Shown piece by piece: positions 33,482 through 43,233 of a stretch of 64,000 nt of DNA. Position numbers and translations under genes: made by a program. The number at the start of each line of letters is the position of its first letter. The first letter of the stretch is position 1. The DNA comes from Myxococcota bacterium (GTDB lineage: Bacteria; Myxococcota_A; UBA796; JAJRTE01): positions 1 through 64,000 of the forward strand of contig JAJRTE010000101.1 in the NCBI GenBank assembly GCA_024278455.1, read 5' to 3'. The notes beneath the pieces were generated by a model. The model had not been told where the DNA came from. It ran no database searches and worked only from the letters and a program-made list of their open reading frames with translations.

Positions 33482-36283
33482 ATGGCACCATATTCCGGAC
33501 ATGACGAACTTCTGGGGAGCGTCGCGCCGCTACTGACCGCACAGTACCGTGTGCTCGAACTGCTGGGCGAAGGCGGGATGGGCCAGGTGTACCGCGCGGA
33601 ACACCGGATCACCGGCCAGGAGGTCGCTGTCAAGGCGCTCAGGCGAGAACTCCTCACCGACCAGGTCTTTCGCACCCGGTTTCTGAGAGAAGCGAAGGTA
33701 TTGTCGAGGTTCGACCATCCCAGCATCACCCATCTCTACAATTTCGTCGAAGAATCGGACGGGTCCCTCTACCTGGTCATGCAGTACGTGCCCGGTCCGA
33801 CGCTCGAGGAACTGATCGAGCGGGCCGGCCCTCTTCCCCCGCCCGTCGTGTGCACGCTCGCTCACGCCATGCTCGATGCGTTCGCCTACGCCCACGAGCG
33901 CGAGGTCATCCATCGCGACGCCAAGCCGTCGAATATCGTACTGCCGCCCGAGGGCGGGGTCAAGGTCATGGACTTCGGCATTGCGCACGTGAACGAGGAG
34001 GTTCGGATCACGTCCACGGGAGACAGCCTTGGGAGCCCGGGCTACATGGCGCCGGAGCAGGTGACCGGCGGCGAACTGGACCATCGATGCGACCTGTACG
34101 CCATCGGTGTGATGTTGTTCGAGATGGTGACCGGGGATCTGCCTTTTCTCGCAGAATCGGGATACCTGGTGATGAAGGCGCACGTGGAGCAGCCTGCGCC
34201 GGATCCGCGAGACATCGTTGCGTCGGTTCCTGATGCGGTTGCCGAGACGATCCTGTGGGCCATGCGGAAGGTGCCGGAGGAGCGACCCGGGTCGGCCAGG
34301 GAAATGGCCGAAGCGTTGCCGTTCGCGGAAGATCTCGGCGGTTCGGACAGCGAATCGTGGCACTACGTGGCCAGGGGTTCCGGGGCATTGGCGGATGGTG
34401 GGCAGTCCTTGCCGAGAGTCCGCCGCCCCCTGACCGAGAACCGGGGCCATCGCTCGAGGGACTCGGCCCGGCGAAGCCCGGCACCCACGCTGGAGCCGAC
34501 GACCCGCTGGCCTCCCTCGAGGGAGGATGTCGAATCGACCCTCCAGCCTGCCATCATGCAATCGGCCCAGGAGCCGCCGCGCACTTCCCCGGTGTTTGCG
34601 CTGATAGCGTCCGCCCTGCTTGTCGCCATCGGGATTGGGGTTGCGATCACCTGGTCGCACACCGGGACGAAACAGCCTGCCGTCGCCCGAAGAGTGCGGC
34701 CCGCGCTCGTCGCCGCAAACAATCCTGCGGTCATTCACGTCAAGAATGACGAAATGGTCTATGTTCCCGGCACGGGACTGGCGCCTGGCTTCTACATGGA
34801 CCGGACCGAAGTCACCAACAGCCAGTACCTGGCGTTCCTGGCGGATTGCCCCACCGGTTCGTCGTGCGGTCCGGCGCGGGACAACCCCATTCTCAGGCGG
34901 TCGGAGAAGAGCTTGTTCCGGGTCCTCGACCACCCGGTCAACAAGATCACGCATGGCGATGCGAGGCGGTACTGTGCCTGGGCCGGGAAGCGCCTGCCGA
35001 CGTCCGAAGAGTGGGCTCGAGCCGCTTCGGGCGAAGACGGGCGGCGCTATCCCTGGGGCGACGACCCCGGGTCCTGCCGGGCGTGGGTGGCCACCCTGGG
35101 CACCGAACGCAGCAGGCGGCCAGAGGAACCCGACACTATCAGTGTGCACGCATCCAGATACTACGAGGACGAAGGACCGTTCGGCCTCATGGGCCTTGGT
35201 GGGAACGTCTCCGAGTGGTTGTCCGACCCGGACCCCTATGACAAGGACATGCGCCTCGTCGCCGGCGCCTCCTGGAGCACACACAACATCGAGGAGGAAG
35301 CCCGTTGCGACTACCGGCTGGGGCACGACCCGGACCGTGAGAGTTCGAGCATCGGGTTTCGCTGTGTCATGGACGCCCCCGCCGCTCTCGCGGTGGCAAC
35401 GAAACCGCTCCTCGAGCAGATTCGCGAAGCCGGCAAGGTGCGGGTGGGCACCGAACTGGATTCGCCCCCCATGATCTTCCAGGAGGGGGACGAGACGAAA
35501 GGGTTCGAGTACGAACTCATGAACTACCTCGCCGGGCGCCTGGGCGTCGACCTCGAGATCGCTCCCGGCATGTACCCGGATTTGCCGGCGAAGCTTCGCG
35601 CGGGTAGCATCGACATGTTCGTGAGTGCCTACACACCGGACATCAGCTATCGCGGCATCGCCTGGTCCCATTCCTATCTCGAATACGGGCTTTGTCTCAT
35701 CGTCAGGGCGGATTCCCCTGTCCAGTCGGTCACCGACCTGTCCGGCAAGGTCGTGGGGCAGTACACCGACGCCGCCGCGGAGCGCGCGGTTGCAGCCCTC
35801 GTTCCCGACGCGAAGGAACAAATCAGTTACGAGACCCACTACTTCGAAGACCTTCGCGACGGACGCATCGACGCCTTCTTCTATGATTTCCCCTTCGCCC
35901 AGGCCGAGCTGCAGCAGTTCAAGGACAAGGACAAGCTCCGAATCGCCCAGTATGGGCTCACGGACACGACTTACAACGTCGGCATGCCACAGGGAGAATG
36001 GTCGTTGGTGCACGAGATCAACGAGGCCATCGACGCATGGCGTGCATCGGACACCTACACGCGCCTGGTGCGCACCTACCTGGGGGGCGCTCCACCGGTG
36101 ACGTCGGTGCCCCCAGGGGCCAGGACCACTCTTGTCCGACCGGGCGATACCCTGCGTTCCGTGGCAGCGCGCGAACTGGGCGACCAGGACCGCTGGAACG
36201 AAATCTGGGAACTCAACCGTTCCCGGCTCGGCAACCAGAACCTCATCCTGCCAAACACGCCGTTGCTGTTGCCGGATAAATGA
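33482..36283 (+). CDS. Receptor Ser/Thr kinase with extracytoplasmic FGE, solute-binding and LysM domains
   Basis: A 933-residue four-part protein. Residues about 22-285 are a Hanks-type kinase: GEGGMGQVY, VAVKAL, catalytic HRDAKPSN (Ala where Leu or Ile is usual), DFGIA, and APEQ. A single transmembrane helix (about 365-390, FALIASALLVAIGIGVAIT) puts the rest outside. Next is a formylglycine-generating-enzyme/SUMF1-like domain (MVYVPGTGL, DRTEVTNSQYLAFL, RLPTSEEWARAASG, GGNVSEW, IGFRCVMD), then a family 3 solute-binding domain (VRVGTELDSPPMIF, GFEYELMNYLAGRLGV, RAGSIDMFVSAYT, FFYDFPFAQAEL), and a final LysM (LVRPGDTLRSVAARELGDQDRW). It should sense a small ligand and peptidoglycan and signal inward by phosphorylation. 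The nearby FHA protein could read its products. Confidence 0.9.
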   Translation: MAPYSGHDELLGSVAPLLTAQYRVLELLGEGGMGQVYRAEHRITGQEVAVKALRRELLTDQVFRTRFLREAKVLSRFDHPSITHLYNFVEESDGSLYLVMQYVPGPTLEELIERAGPLPPPVVCTLAHAMLDAFAYAHEREVIHRDAKPSNIVLPPEGGVKVMDFGIAHVNEEVRITSTGDSLGSPGYMAPEQVTGGELDHRCDLYAIGVMLFEMVTGDLPFLAESGYLVMKAHVEQPAPDPRDIVASVPDAVAETILWAMRKVPEERPGSAREMAEALPFAEDLGGSDSESWHYVARGSGALADGGQSLPRVRRPLTENRGHRSRDSARRSPAPTLEPTTRWPPSREDVESTLQPAIMQSAQEPPRTSPVFALIASALLVAIGIGVAITWSHTGTKQPAVARRVRPALVAANNPAVIHVKNDEMVYVPGTGLAPGFYMDRTEVTNSQYLAFLADCPTGSSCGPARDNPILRRSEKSLFRVLDHPVNKITHGDARRYCAWAGKRLPTSEEWARAASGEDGRRYPWGDDPGSCRAWVATLGTERSRRPEEPDTISVHASRYYEDEGPFGLMGLGGNVSEWLSDPDPYDKDMRLVAGASWSTHNIEEEARCDYRLGHDPDRESSSIGFRCVMDAPAALAVATKPLLEQIREAGKVRVGTELDSPPMIFQEGDETKGFEYELMNYLAGRLGVDLEIAPGMYPDLPAKLRAGSIDMFVSAYTPDISYRGIAWSHSYLEYGLCLIVRADSPVQSVTDLSGKVVGQYTDAAAERAVAALVPDAKEQISYETHYFEDLRDGRIDAFFYDFPFAQAELQQFKDKDKLRIAQYGLTDTTYNVGMPQGEWSLVHEINEAIDAWRASDTYTRLVRTYLGGAPPVTSVPPGARTTLVRPGDTLRSVAARELGDQDRWNEIWELNRSRLGNQNLILPNTPLLLPDK

Positions 36284-36330
36284 GCCTGGTGACGACCACC
36301 AGCCGCAACATGAAGAGGAAGGAGCGAAAC

Positions 36331-36915
36331 ATGCCTTTTGTATCCGTGGACATAGAAGCTTCAGGTCCCATACCCGGCGTCTATGACATGCTCTCATTCG
36401 GTGCGGTCCGGATAGCACGCGCCGGCCGGCGATACGTTCCCACCGCCGACGAGATATACCTCGAGATCAAGCCGACCTACGGTGGAGTCCAGACGAGCGC
36501 GATGGAGGTGCACGGCCTGGATATCGAAAAGGTCATGCGCGATGGTGTAACCATTGGGGACGCAGCGAAGCAGATCGAGGCGTGGGTCGACGCGCACGCC
36601 ACTACCGAGGACCCTCCGGTGTTCGTCGGGTATTGTGCCAACTTCGACTGGTCCTTCGTCAACGACATGTTCTTGCGCCACCACCACAAGAACCCGTTCG
36701 GTTACAAGGCGCTGGACATTCGCGCGCTGGCCATGGGGGTCCTGGGCATGCCCTGGCTCGAGCTGACCCAGGAGAAGATACTGCCGGCTCTCGGCCTGAA
36801 GCCCCTGGACGAAGCTCTCGCTCACAACGCTCTCGAGGACGCTCGCCACCAGGCAGGGATGCTGTGCGCGCTCCTCGATCGTCTCGAGCCACCGAAGGCA
36901 GATGTGTCATCGTAG
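36331..36915 (+). CDS. DEDDh 3'-5' exonuclease
   Basis: A 194-residue exonuclease of the RNase T/DnaQ fold. Exo I is FVSVDIEASGP (DxE), Exo II is YCANFDWSFVNDMF, Exo III is HNALEDARHQAGML (HxxxxxD). It lacks polymerase or other fusion parts, so it could trim RNA (oligoribonuclease or RNase T-like) or DNA. The ATG at 36331 follows AAGGAG; the upstream in-frame ATGs are weaker. It follows the receptor kinase by 47 bases and may be co-transcribed. It converges on mtaB with 6 bases between stops. Confidence 0.85.
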   Translation: MPFVSVDIEASGPIPGVYDMLSFGAVRIARAGRRYVPTADEIYLEIKPTYGGVQTSAMEVHGLDIEKVMRDGVTIGDAAKQIEAWVDAHATTEDPPVFVGYCANFDWSFVNDMFLRHHHKNPFGYKALDIRALAMGVLGMPWLELTQEKILPALGLKPLDEALAHNALEDARHQAGMLCALLDRLEPPKADVSS

Positions 36916-36921
36916 TCGTTG

Positions 36922-38277
36922 CTATGCGTTGAAGACGGGTTGCACCGGTACGGCGCGAAGGGTGTCGCCGTCCACGGCTTCGAGACGCACGTCCACGATC
37001 TGGCCACGAAGGCCGGCGTCGAGGCCTTCCGGGACGGCGATGCGGGCCGGCAGGTTGTCCCGGGTATGGCCCTTGCCCCCTTCTTCCACCAGGACCTGGT
37101 CCATCGATCCCACGCGGGACGATAGTCTGGCCTGCCAGCGACCCTGGCTCAGCGCCAGGAAGCGGCCGACCCGTTCACGCACCTCCTCGTGCGGGACCTT
37201 CCCTGGCATGCCGGTCGCCGGGGTGCCGGGCCGGGGTGAAAAGGGAAACACGTGGAGCTTGGTGAACGGCAGGCCGGCGACGAACGACAGGCTCTCCTCG
37301 AAGAACGCCCGGGTCTCACCTGGGAAGCCGGCCATGACATCGAGCCACACCGCCAGATCCGGCCGGGCCTGGAGCAACCGGTCCACGGTCCGCCGGTAGG
37401 TCTCGGGGGTGGATGGCCGCTTCATCATGCGAAGCACCTCCCGGCAACCGCTTTGCAGTGGCAGGTGGATCGAGGGAAGCAACCTTGGTTCTCGAGCGAA
37501 CAGCGCGACCAAGTCGTCCCGGACCCCCCACGGCTCGATGGATCCCAGCCGCACCCGCTCGACAGGCACCGTCTCGAGAATCTGTTCCACCAGGCCCGCC
37601 AGCGCCGGCCTGCCGCCGAGGTCCCTTCCGTAGGCCCCCAGGTTGATTCCCGAGACGATCACCTCGCGAAATCCCTGGAACTGCACCCCCCTCAACGTCC
37701 GGATCACTTCCGCTGGCGGGATACTGCGGGAACGCCCACGCGCTCGAGGAATGATGCAGAACGTGCAGCGCACGTCGCAGCCGTCCTGGACCTTGATGAA
37801 CAGCCTCGAGTGGCCTGCCGGATCGACCAGGGGCGCCGAATCCCCTGGAGCGACGGATCTGCCGGTCCGCCCGAGGAATGTATCGATCTCGTCCACGACC
37901 GCATGCGCACCCCGGTTGGCCACGACGAGGTCCGCCTCGACGCCTGGAAGCAGCGCGTCACCCGCGATGGCGGCGAGACAGCCGGTCAACACCAGGGTGG
38001 CTCGAGGATTCAGGCGGCGGAAGTGGCGGAGGGTGCGGCGTGTTTCGCGGTCGGCGGCGGCCGTCACCGTGCAGCTATTGACGATCAGCACATCGAACGG
38101 ATCACCTGGGCCGGCGAGGGCATAGCCGCGGGCCGTGAGTGCCCCCCCAAGGGCCGACGAATCGTACTTGTTTGCACGGCATCCGAAGGTCGCCACACGA
38201 ACGCGCACGGGTCGCTCTTCCAGGACCTTCGGCCCGGCAACCCGTTGCAGCACTCCGAGGGATGGCACCGCTGGCAT
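36922..38277 (-). CDS. mtaB: tRNA t6A methylthiotransferase MtaB
   Basis: A 451-residue MiaB/MtaB-family enzyme. The N-terminal UPF0004 domain has three cysteines (FGCRAN, NSCTVT, LTGCLA) for the auxiliary 4Fe-4S cluster. The radical SAM motif is CDVRCTFCIIPRARG. GINLGAYGRDLGG, PLQSGC, and GFPGET follow, then a C-terminal TRAM-like region. The Cys-x-Ala-Asn start and NSCTVTxxAD pattern are typical of MtaB, which converts t6A37 to ms2t6A in tRNA. The start at 38277 follows GGAG with 7-base spacing. It stands alone on the minus strand. Confidence 0.9.
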   Translation of the reverse strand: MPAVPSLGVLQRVAGPKVLEERPVRVRVATFGCRANKYDSSALGGALTARGYALAGPGDPFDVLIVNSCTVTAAADRETRRTLRHFRRLNPRATLVLTGCLAAIAGDALLPGVEADLVVANRGAHAVVDEIDTFLGRTGRSVAPGDSAPLVDPAGHSRLFIKVQDGCDVRCTFCIIPRARGRSRSIPPAEVIRTLRGVQFQGFREVIVSGINLGAYGRDLGGRPALAGLVEQILETVPVERVRLGSIEPWGVRDDLVALFAREPRLLPSIHLPLQSGCREVLRMMKRPSTPETYRRTVDRLLQARPDLAVWLDVMAGFPGETRAFFEESLSFVAGLPFTKLHVFPFSPRPGTPATGMPGKVPHEEVRERVGRFLALSQGRWQARLSSRVGSMDQVLVEEGGKGHTRDNLPARIAVPEGLDAGLRGQIVDVRLEAVDGDTLRAVPVQPVFNA

Positions 38278-38542
38278 GGCATTTCTCCACGACCTGGGTC
38301 CCGGCGGCTGCCGCCGGCGGCGCGCCGATCTCCTGGCGGCGCGACCGATCCCGCCTCACCTGCGACATGACACGTCAAGGTGGCGGCAAGGCGCGCCGTT
38401 GTCAAGCCGGACCGTTCCCCGGCCCGTCGCTGTGCCGTCCATTCGAATTCGCTTGAGGGGCCGTTGCTGGATCACTACAATGGGTGGCGGCATGTCCAGC
38501 ATCGCCAGAATGCGCCACTCACATCTTGTTCAAGGAGAGGGT

Positions 38543-39319
38543 ATGGCCATTGCCCTGACGGTACCCGAGGCCGGCGGGGGACGCCGTACATACAGGGACG
38601 AACGCGAGTTGAGTATCGGAAGGGACCCGGACCAGGTGCAAGTGGCACTCAGCAGCGCGTATGTTTCGAGGTATCACTGCGTGATACGGCGGCGCCTGAA
38701 CGGCGACTGGGTCCTCATTCACCGGGGCCGCAACCCTTGCAGGATCGGCGACATCACGTTGCGCAAACCCGGGGAGCAGGCTTTGCTTCCGGCCCACGCC
38801 GAACTCCTCGTGGGCGGCGTGAAGCTCCTCCTGGAGATCGACGAAAGAGACCGATCGAGCCAACGTGTGATCCAGATCGAGGACCTGGACATACGGGATC
38901 CCGAATCGGGCCTGCACCTTCCCGTACCCGGACTCGACGACGACGATGAGGACGACGAACGAACGATCCTCGACGAGGAGATTCCCGACCTGGACGGGGA
39001 CCCGGTGGGGGGGGCGGATCGCGCCGGCGAAGGGGAGGAGCCCGTCCCTGCCCCCTCCCCGGACTCCCCCGGCGCCTCCGCCGGAACGGACGGCGGCGTT
39101 TCCGGCGAACGGACGGCCGGCGAACGGGCGAGAGCCGCGTCGAACGATGACGCAGACATCGTCATCTTCGAGGGCGGCAGGGAGACACCCCTCCCTGCCT
39201 TGCCGGGGATCGAAGAGACGTCTCGAGACCTGTCTACTGGCGACGGCTCCATCCGGCCTGGTGAGGACACCAGTTCCTGGGGCCGCCTGTGGACGCGAAT
39301 CAGAAACTGGTTTCGATAG
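38543..39319 (+). CDS. FHA domain protein
   Basis: A 258-residue protein. The N-terminal 100 residues form an FHA phosphothreonine-binding domain: LSIGRDPDQVQVALSSAYVSRYHCVIRR with the conserved GR, S and H, then RGRNPCRIGDITL and LLPAHAELLVGGVKLLLEI. The rest is a long acidic, Pro/Ser-rich, probably disordered tail ending in a basic amphipathic segment (WGRLWTRIRNWFR). FHA domains read Thr-phosphorylated partners of Hanks kinases. The ATG at 38543 follows AAGGAGAGG. The rhomboid gene begins ten bases after its stop, so the two are almost certainly co-transcribed. Confidence 0.88.
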   Translation: MAIALTVPEAGGGRRTYRDERELSIGRDPDQVQVALSSAYVSRYHCVIRRRLNGDWVLIHRGRNPCRIGDITLRKPGEQALLPAHAELLVGGVKLLLEIDERDRSSQRVIQIEDLDIRDPESGLHLPVPGLDDDDEDDERTILDEEIPDLDGDPVGGADRAGEGEEPVPAPSPDSPGASAGTDGGVSGERTAGERARAASNDDADIVIFEGGRETPLPALPGIEETSRDLSTGDGSIRPGEDTSSWGRLWTRIRNWFR

Positions 39320-39328
39320 AGGGCATCG

Positions 39329-40102
39329 GTGTTTCTTCCCTACCGCGACGACAACCCGACCGAACGCACTGCGGTCGTCACCGTCCTGTTCATCACGTTC
39401 AACGTCGCCACCTGGGTGTTCTTCCAGGGAATGGGTGCCAACGAAGCGGCCATGGCCAATGCGCTGTGCAACTGGGGCCTCATTCCGGGCGAACTGACCG
39501 GGCTATCGGTCGGCGCGAGGGTTCCCATTACGCGGGGATTCATGTGCGTCGTGGACTCGGAGAGTAACTGGCTCACGCTGGTCTCCATGCAGTTTCTTCA
39601 CGGGTCGTGGCTGCACCTGCTGGGAAACATGCTGTTCCTCTGGATTTTCGGCAACAATATCGAAGACGCCATGGGCCGAGGCCGGTTCATCGTGTTCTAT
39701 CTCCTGTGCGGCGTCGTCGCGGGTGCGGCGCAGATCGTGAGCGACCCGGGCTCCCCGATCCCGGCGGTCGGCGCGTCAGGCGCAGTGAGCGGCATCCTGG
39801 GGGCCTACCTCGTCCTGTTCCCGAGGGCTCGAGTCTGGATGGTCGTGTGGGTGTTCATCTTCATTCGACAGGTGGCGCTCCCTGCCTGGATGTACCTCAT
39901 CGTGTGGATTGGACTCCAGGTCGCCTCCGGCGTCGCGGATATGCAGGCTCGAGCGGCGGGACAACCCGGGGGTGGCGTGGCCTTCTGGGCGCACGTGGGC
40001 GGGTTCGTGGCCGGCGTCGTGTTGATATACCTGTTCGTCGATCCGGCCTACCTGCGGCGCCACAAGGTGAGAGAGCATGTCAGGCGGTGGCGCGGTCTCT
40101 GA
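39329..40102 (+). CDS. Rhomboid family intramembrane serine protease
   Basis: A 257-residue rhomboid with six to seven transmembrane helices. HGSWLHLLGNMLFLWIFGNN carries the conserved GNM loop region, GASGAVSGILGAYL has the catalytic Ser in GASG, and AHVGGFVAG has the catalytic His. It cleaves substrates within the membrane; rhombosortases of related fold process GlyGly-CTERM tails. It starts at a GTG at 39329 behind GAGGG, ten bases after the FHA gene, implying joint function. Confidence 0.92.
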   Translation: MFLPYRDDNPTERTAVVTVLFITFNVATWVFFQGMGANEAAMANALCNWGLIPGELTGLSVGARVPITRGFMCVVDSESNWLTLVSMQFLHGSWLHLLGNMLFLWIFGNNIEDAMGRGRFIVFYLLCGVVAGAAQIVSDPGSPIPAVGASGAVSGILGAYLVLFPRARVWMVVWVFIFIRQVALPAWMYLIVWIGLQVASGVADMQARAAGQPGGGVAFWAHVGGFVAGVVLIYLFVDPAYLRRHKVREHVRRWRGL

Positions 40103-40147
40103 CCCGGTCGCGCAACGTTTCCGCGCCGCCATGGCCATGGAGGGACC

Positions 40148-42217
40148 ATGAACGCGAGAGCGACCCTGACCCGGGGGCTGTTTGGCGGCCTGGCCCTGAC
40201 AATGCTGGCGGCGCTCCACGTGCCTCGAGACATCGGTGCTGCAACGGGGCTCGGGACTTCCGTGGGCTCGAGCAGACGGTCCCCGCCCCCCTCCCCTGCT
40301 CCCGCACGAGAACAGCCCTCCGCCGGCCATCGTATCGAAACGCCATTGTCGGACCGCGTGGCCAACTACACCATCGACGTTCGTCTCGATCCGGAGACAG
40401 CCCGCCTGCACGGCTCCGAACGCATCACGTGGACCAACCGGTCGCCGGACCCGGTGGAAGAAATCCGGCTCCATCTCTACTGGAACGCCTTTCGAGACGA
40501 CCAGTCCACCTATTTCCGGGATCTTGGAACCTACGACCAACGTTCCGGCCCGGCTCGATTCGGCGAAGACGACCGTGGCTCCATGGACATCCTTTCGATC
40601 CGCTTCGGGGAAGACGACCTGGGCGACCTTCTCGAGTTCGTCGCTCCGGACGATGGCAACGCCCACGATCGGACGGTGGCTCGAGTCCCCTTGCCCCGCC
40701 CCGTTCTTCCCGGCGAAACCGCCGCGTTCGACATCAGGTTCGAAGCCCGGGTCCCACGGCTGCTAGACCGTGCTGGACGCGCGGAGGACTTCTTCGTCAT
40801 GGGGCAGTGGTTTCCCAAGATCGGAGTCCTCGAGTACCCCGGAATCCGGGGGGCCGCCGCCACCCGGTGGGTGTGCCACCAGTACCACCCGTTCAGCGAA
40901 TTCTATGCCGACTTCGGTACCTACGACGTGTCGATCACGGTTCCCGAGCGGTTCGAAATCGCCGCCACGGGCGTGCGCATGGACACATCGCCCGCCCGGA
41001 ACGGCCAGACCACCTACCGCTACCGGCAAGCGGACGTTCACGACTTCACCTGGGTCGCGTGGCCCGATTTTCTCGAAATCGACGACGCTTGTGCCCTCCC
41101 CGGCGGGCGCACGGTGCAGATTCACCTGGCCCTTTCACCCGAGCAGATCGATTCGGCGGCATACCTCCTCGATGCTGCCAAGGACGCTCTGCGTTGGCTG
41201 TCGTCTCATCTGTTCCCCTATCCCTACCCGCGGTTGACGATCGTGGCCGCGCCGCACAACGCCAAGCTTGGGGGAGGCATGGAGTATGCCACCCTCATCC
41301 TCGTGGGCGCGGACGTGCACCCTCGAAGGGGCGGTGCATTCATGCGAAGCACGGTCGTCCACGAAACGACGCACCAGTACTGGCAGGGTGTGATTGCCAA
41401 CAACGAGGCAGAGGATCCGTGGATCGACGAAGGGTTCACGACCTGGATCGCCGCGCGCATCGAAAACGACACCGGTGAGAAGCCCGGGTACGCGCCCTTC
41501 TTCCGGCTCCCGTTGGGCTATCCCGTCTCCTTCTCGCGCCCGAGGATCCTCCCGGCCGACCTGTTTCGCGCGGCCATCGCGACACCTGTCCTCTCTCCCA
41601 TGACCGCCTCGTCCTGGGAGTTCCTCCACGCGCGGGACTACTTCAACTCGACCTACGGCCGCGTCGGCCTCGTCCTGGAAACCGTCGCGGGTATCATCGG
41701 GGAGGACGGCATGATGGCCTTTTTGCGCGACACGTCGAGGCGTTGGGCGTTCCGCCATCCCTCCACCGCCGACATCCTGGAGGCGCTCCGGGCGCACGCC
41801 GGCCCGCCTGTCGACGACATCGTCCGCCAGCTCGTGGTGGATACACGCATGCTGGACTATACCGTCACCCGTGTGCAAAGCGCACGGGAAGACGAGCGAG
41901 ACGGCTATCTCAACACCGTGGTCGTGGAGCGGCTGGGTGGCGCGGTCTACCCCGTGACGCTCACGATCACGCTCGAGGACGGTTCCCGGCGCATTGAGCA
42001 CTGGGACGGGCATGCCCGGTGGAAGCGGTTCGTGTTCGAGGAGGAAGCGCCGGCAGTCTCGGCGGAGGTCGACGCCCGTGGCATCCTCCAGGTCGACAGC
42101 AACCTGCTCAACAACGGCCATGCGCGCGAGCGCGACCGGACCGCATCGGCCCGGCTGACCAGCCTGCTGGTGACGCTCGAGCAACTGGCGATGAGCTTGT
42201 TCGCCTGCCTGCTGTAA
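40148..42217 (+). CDS. Exported M1 family metallopeptidase
   Basis: A 689-residue zinc aminopeptidase-like protein. An N-terminal signal sequence (LFGGLALTMLAALHV) is followed by a Ser/Pro-rich linker and the M1 N-terminal beta domain (VANYTIDVRLDPETARLHGSERI). The catalytic part has GGGMEYATL (the GAMEN-like loop), the zinc motif HETTHQYW, and the third ligand Glu in WIDEGFTTW. It should act outside the cytoplasm on peptides. Start at ATG 40148 follows AGGGACC closely. It follows the rhomboid gene by 45 bases and could be in the same operon. Confidence 0.9.
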   Translation: MNARATLTRGLFGGLALTMLAALHVPRDIGAATGLGTSVGSSRRSPPPSPAPAREQPSAGHRIETPLSDRVANYTIDVRLDPETARLHGSERITWTNRSPDPVEEIRLHLYWNAFRDDQSTYFRDLGTYDQRSGPARFGEDDRGSMDILSIRFGEDDLGDLLEFVAPDDGNAHDRTVARVPLPRPVLPGETAAFDIRFEARVPRLLDRAGRAEDFFVMGQWFPKIGVLEYPGIRGAAATRWVCHQYHPFSEFYADFGTYDVSITVPERFEIAATGVRMDTSPARNGQTTYRYRQADVHDFTWVAWPDFLEIDDACALPGGRTVQIHLALSPEQIDSAAYLLDAAKDALRWLSSHLFPYPYPRLTIVAAPHNAKLGGGMEYATLILVGADVHPRRGGAFMRSTVVHETTHQYWQGVIANNEAEDPWIDEGFTTWIAARIENDTGEKPGYAPFFRLPLGYPVSFSRPRILPADLFRAAIATPVLSPMTASSWEFLHARDYFNSTYGRVGLVLETVAGIIGEDGMMAFLRDTSRRWAFRHPSTADILEALRAHAGPPVDDIVRQLVVDTRMLDYTVTRVQSAREDERDGYLNTVVVERLGGAVYPVTLTITLEDGSRRIEHWDGHARWKRFVFEEEAPAVSAEVDARGILQVDSNLLNNGHARERDRTASARLTSLLVTLEQLAMSLFACLL

Positions 42218-42268
42218 GGGGACCGTGCAGGTCCGCCGTCGTGGCCGGGCGACAGGAACGGGAGAGCC

Positions 42269-43198
42269 ATGAGGATTCGGGAGATAGTGACCCGGGCGCT
42301 GGCGACCACCTGGCAGACCTGGCCTGTCGTTCTGGTCCTGTGGGGCGTGGGCCTGGTCCTGGCCCTCGTGGCGGTTCAGCCGGCAGCCGCCATGCTCTCG
42401 TCCGAGCTGGACCACAGCCTCCTGGCCCGCGGTATCGAAGGATTCGTCTCGAGCCGGACGGCTGTGGATATCGGGTCGGTGCTCCTCGAGGCGCTGCCAG
42501 CGGCGCGTGCATCCCTGGTCGCGACATCGCTGGTCTTCGCCGCGCTCCACGTCATCCTCCTTGGCGGCGTGATGGGACGACTTGCAGCCGCGGCTCGAGG
42601 AGGAGACGGGTACACCATGTTCGCCGGTTTCCTGGCTGACGCGGGCCGGTATGGCTGGCGCTCGGTGCGACTGGCCGCGTGGGGCCTGTTGTTGACCCTT
42701 GCTGTGGTGGCGATCGTCGGCGGAGGGGGCGTTCTCCTGCTGTCGCGACTGGACACCGGCCTGTACGCAAGCCCCATGCTCTGGCTGCGGGCGGTTCACC
42801 ACGCCGTGGTGCTTGCCGCACTGGTCACGACCAGGGCCATGGTGGACGCTGCTCGAGCCGACATGTTCCTCGAGGAGCGGCGAACCATGAGGCGGGCGAT
42901 GCGCGAAGGGATCGTGCAGGTGCTCCGGTATCCGCGTACATCCCTGGTGGCCTACGCCCTGACCGGGGCCGTCCTCTTGTCGGGGGCGGCCGGGGTGATG
43001 GCCTTCCGGTTCTGGTTCCCGGAGACCGGATGGGGCGGTATCCTCATCGCCGGCGTCATCGGTCAGGCGGCCATGCTTCTTCGCGCCGGGTCCATGGTAG
43101 CCACCACTGCCGCTGCCTTGTGGGCTCGAGGCGAACCGGTTCCCCGGGATCACTGGGCCGCGGCCCGGGTTCGTCTTTCGAGTTGGGGCGACCGGTAG
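42269..43198 (+). CDS. Polytopic membrane protein of unknown function
   Basis: A 309-residue integral membrane protein with about six hydrophobic helices and no recognised family. The arrangement (ALATTWQTWPVVLVLWGVGLVLAL near the start, LGGVMGRLAAAARGG loop, three to four more helices) resembles transporter-like or DUF4013-type proteins but no motif is decisive. It begins 51 bases after the M1 peptidase gene, behind GGGAGAGCC, and is probably co-transcribed with it. It converges on cheB with 35 bases between stops. Confidence 0.7.
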   Translation: MRIREIVTRALATTWQTWPVVLVLWGVGLVLALVAVQPAAAMLSSELDHSLLARGIEGFVSSRTAVDIGSVLLEALPAARASLVATSLVFAALHVILLGGVMGRLAAAARGGDGYTMFAGFLADAGRYGWRSVRLAAWGLLLTLAVVAIVGGGGVLLLSRLDTGLYASPMLWLRAVHHAVVLAALVTTRAMVDAARADMFLEERRTMRRAMREGIVQVLRYPRTSLVAYALTGAVLLSGAAGVMAFRFWFPETGWGGILIAGVIGQAAMLLRAGSMVATTAAALWARGEPVPRDHWAAARVRLSSWGDR

Positions 43199-43233
43199 CC
43201 ACGCGCTCGATACTCGTGCCCGCCGCGGCGGCT

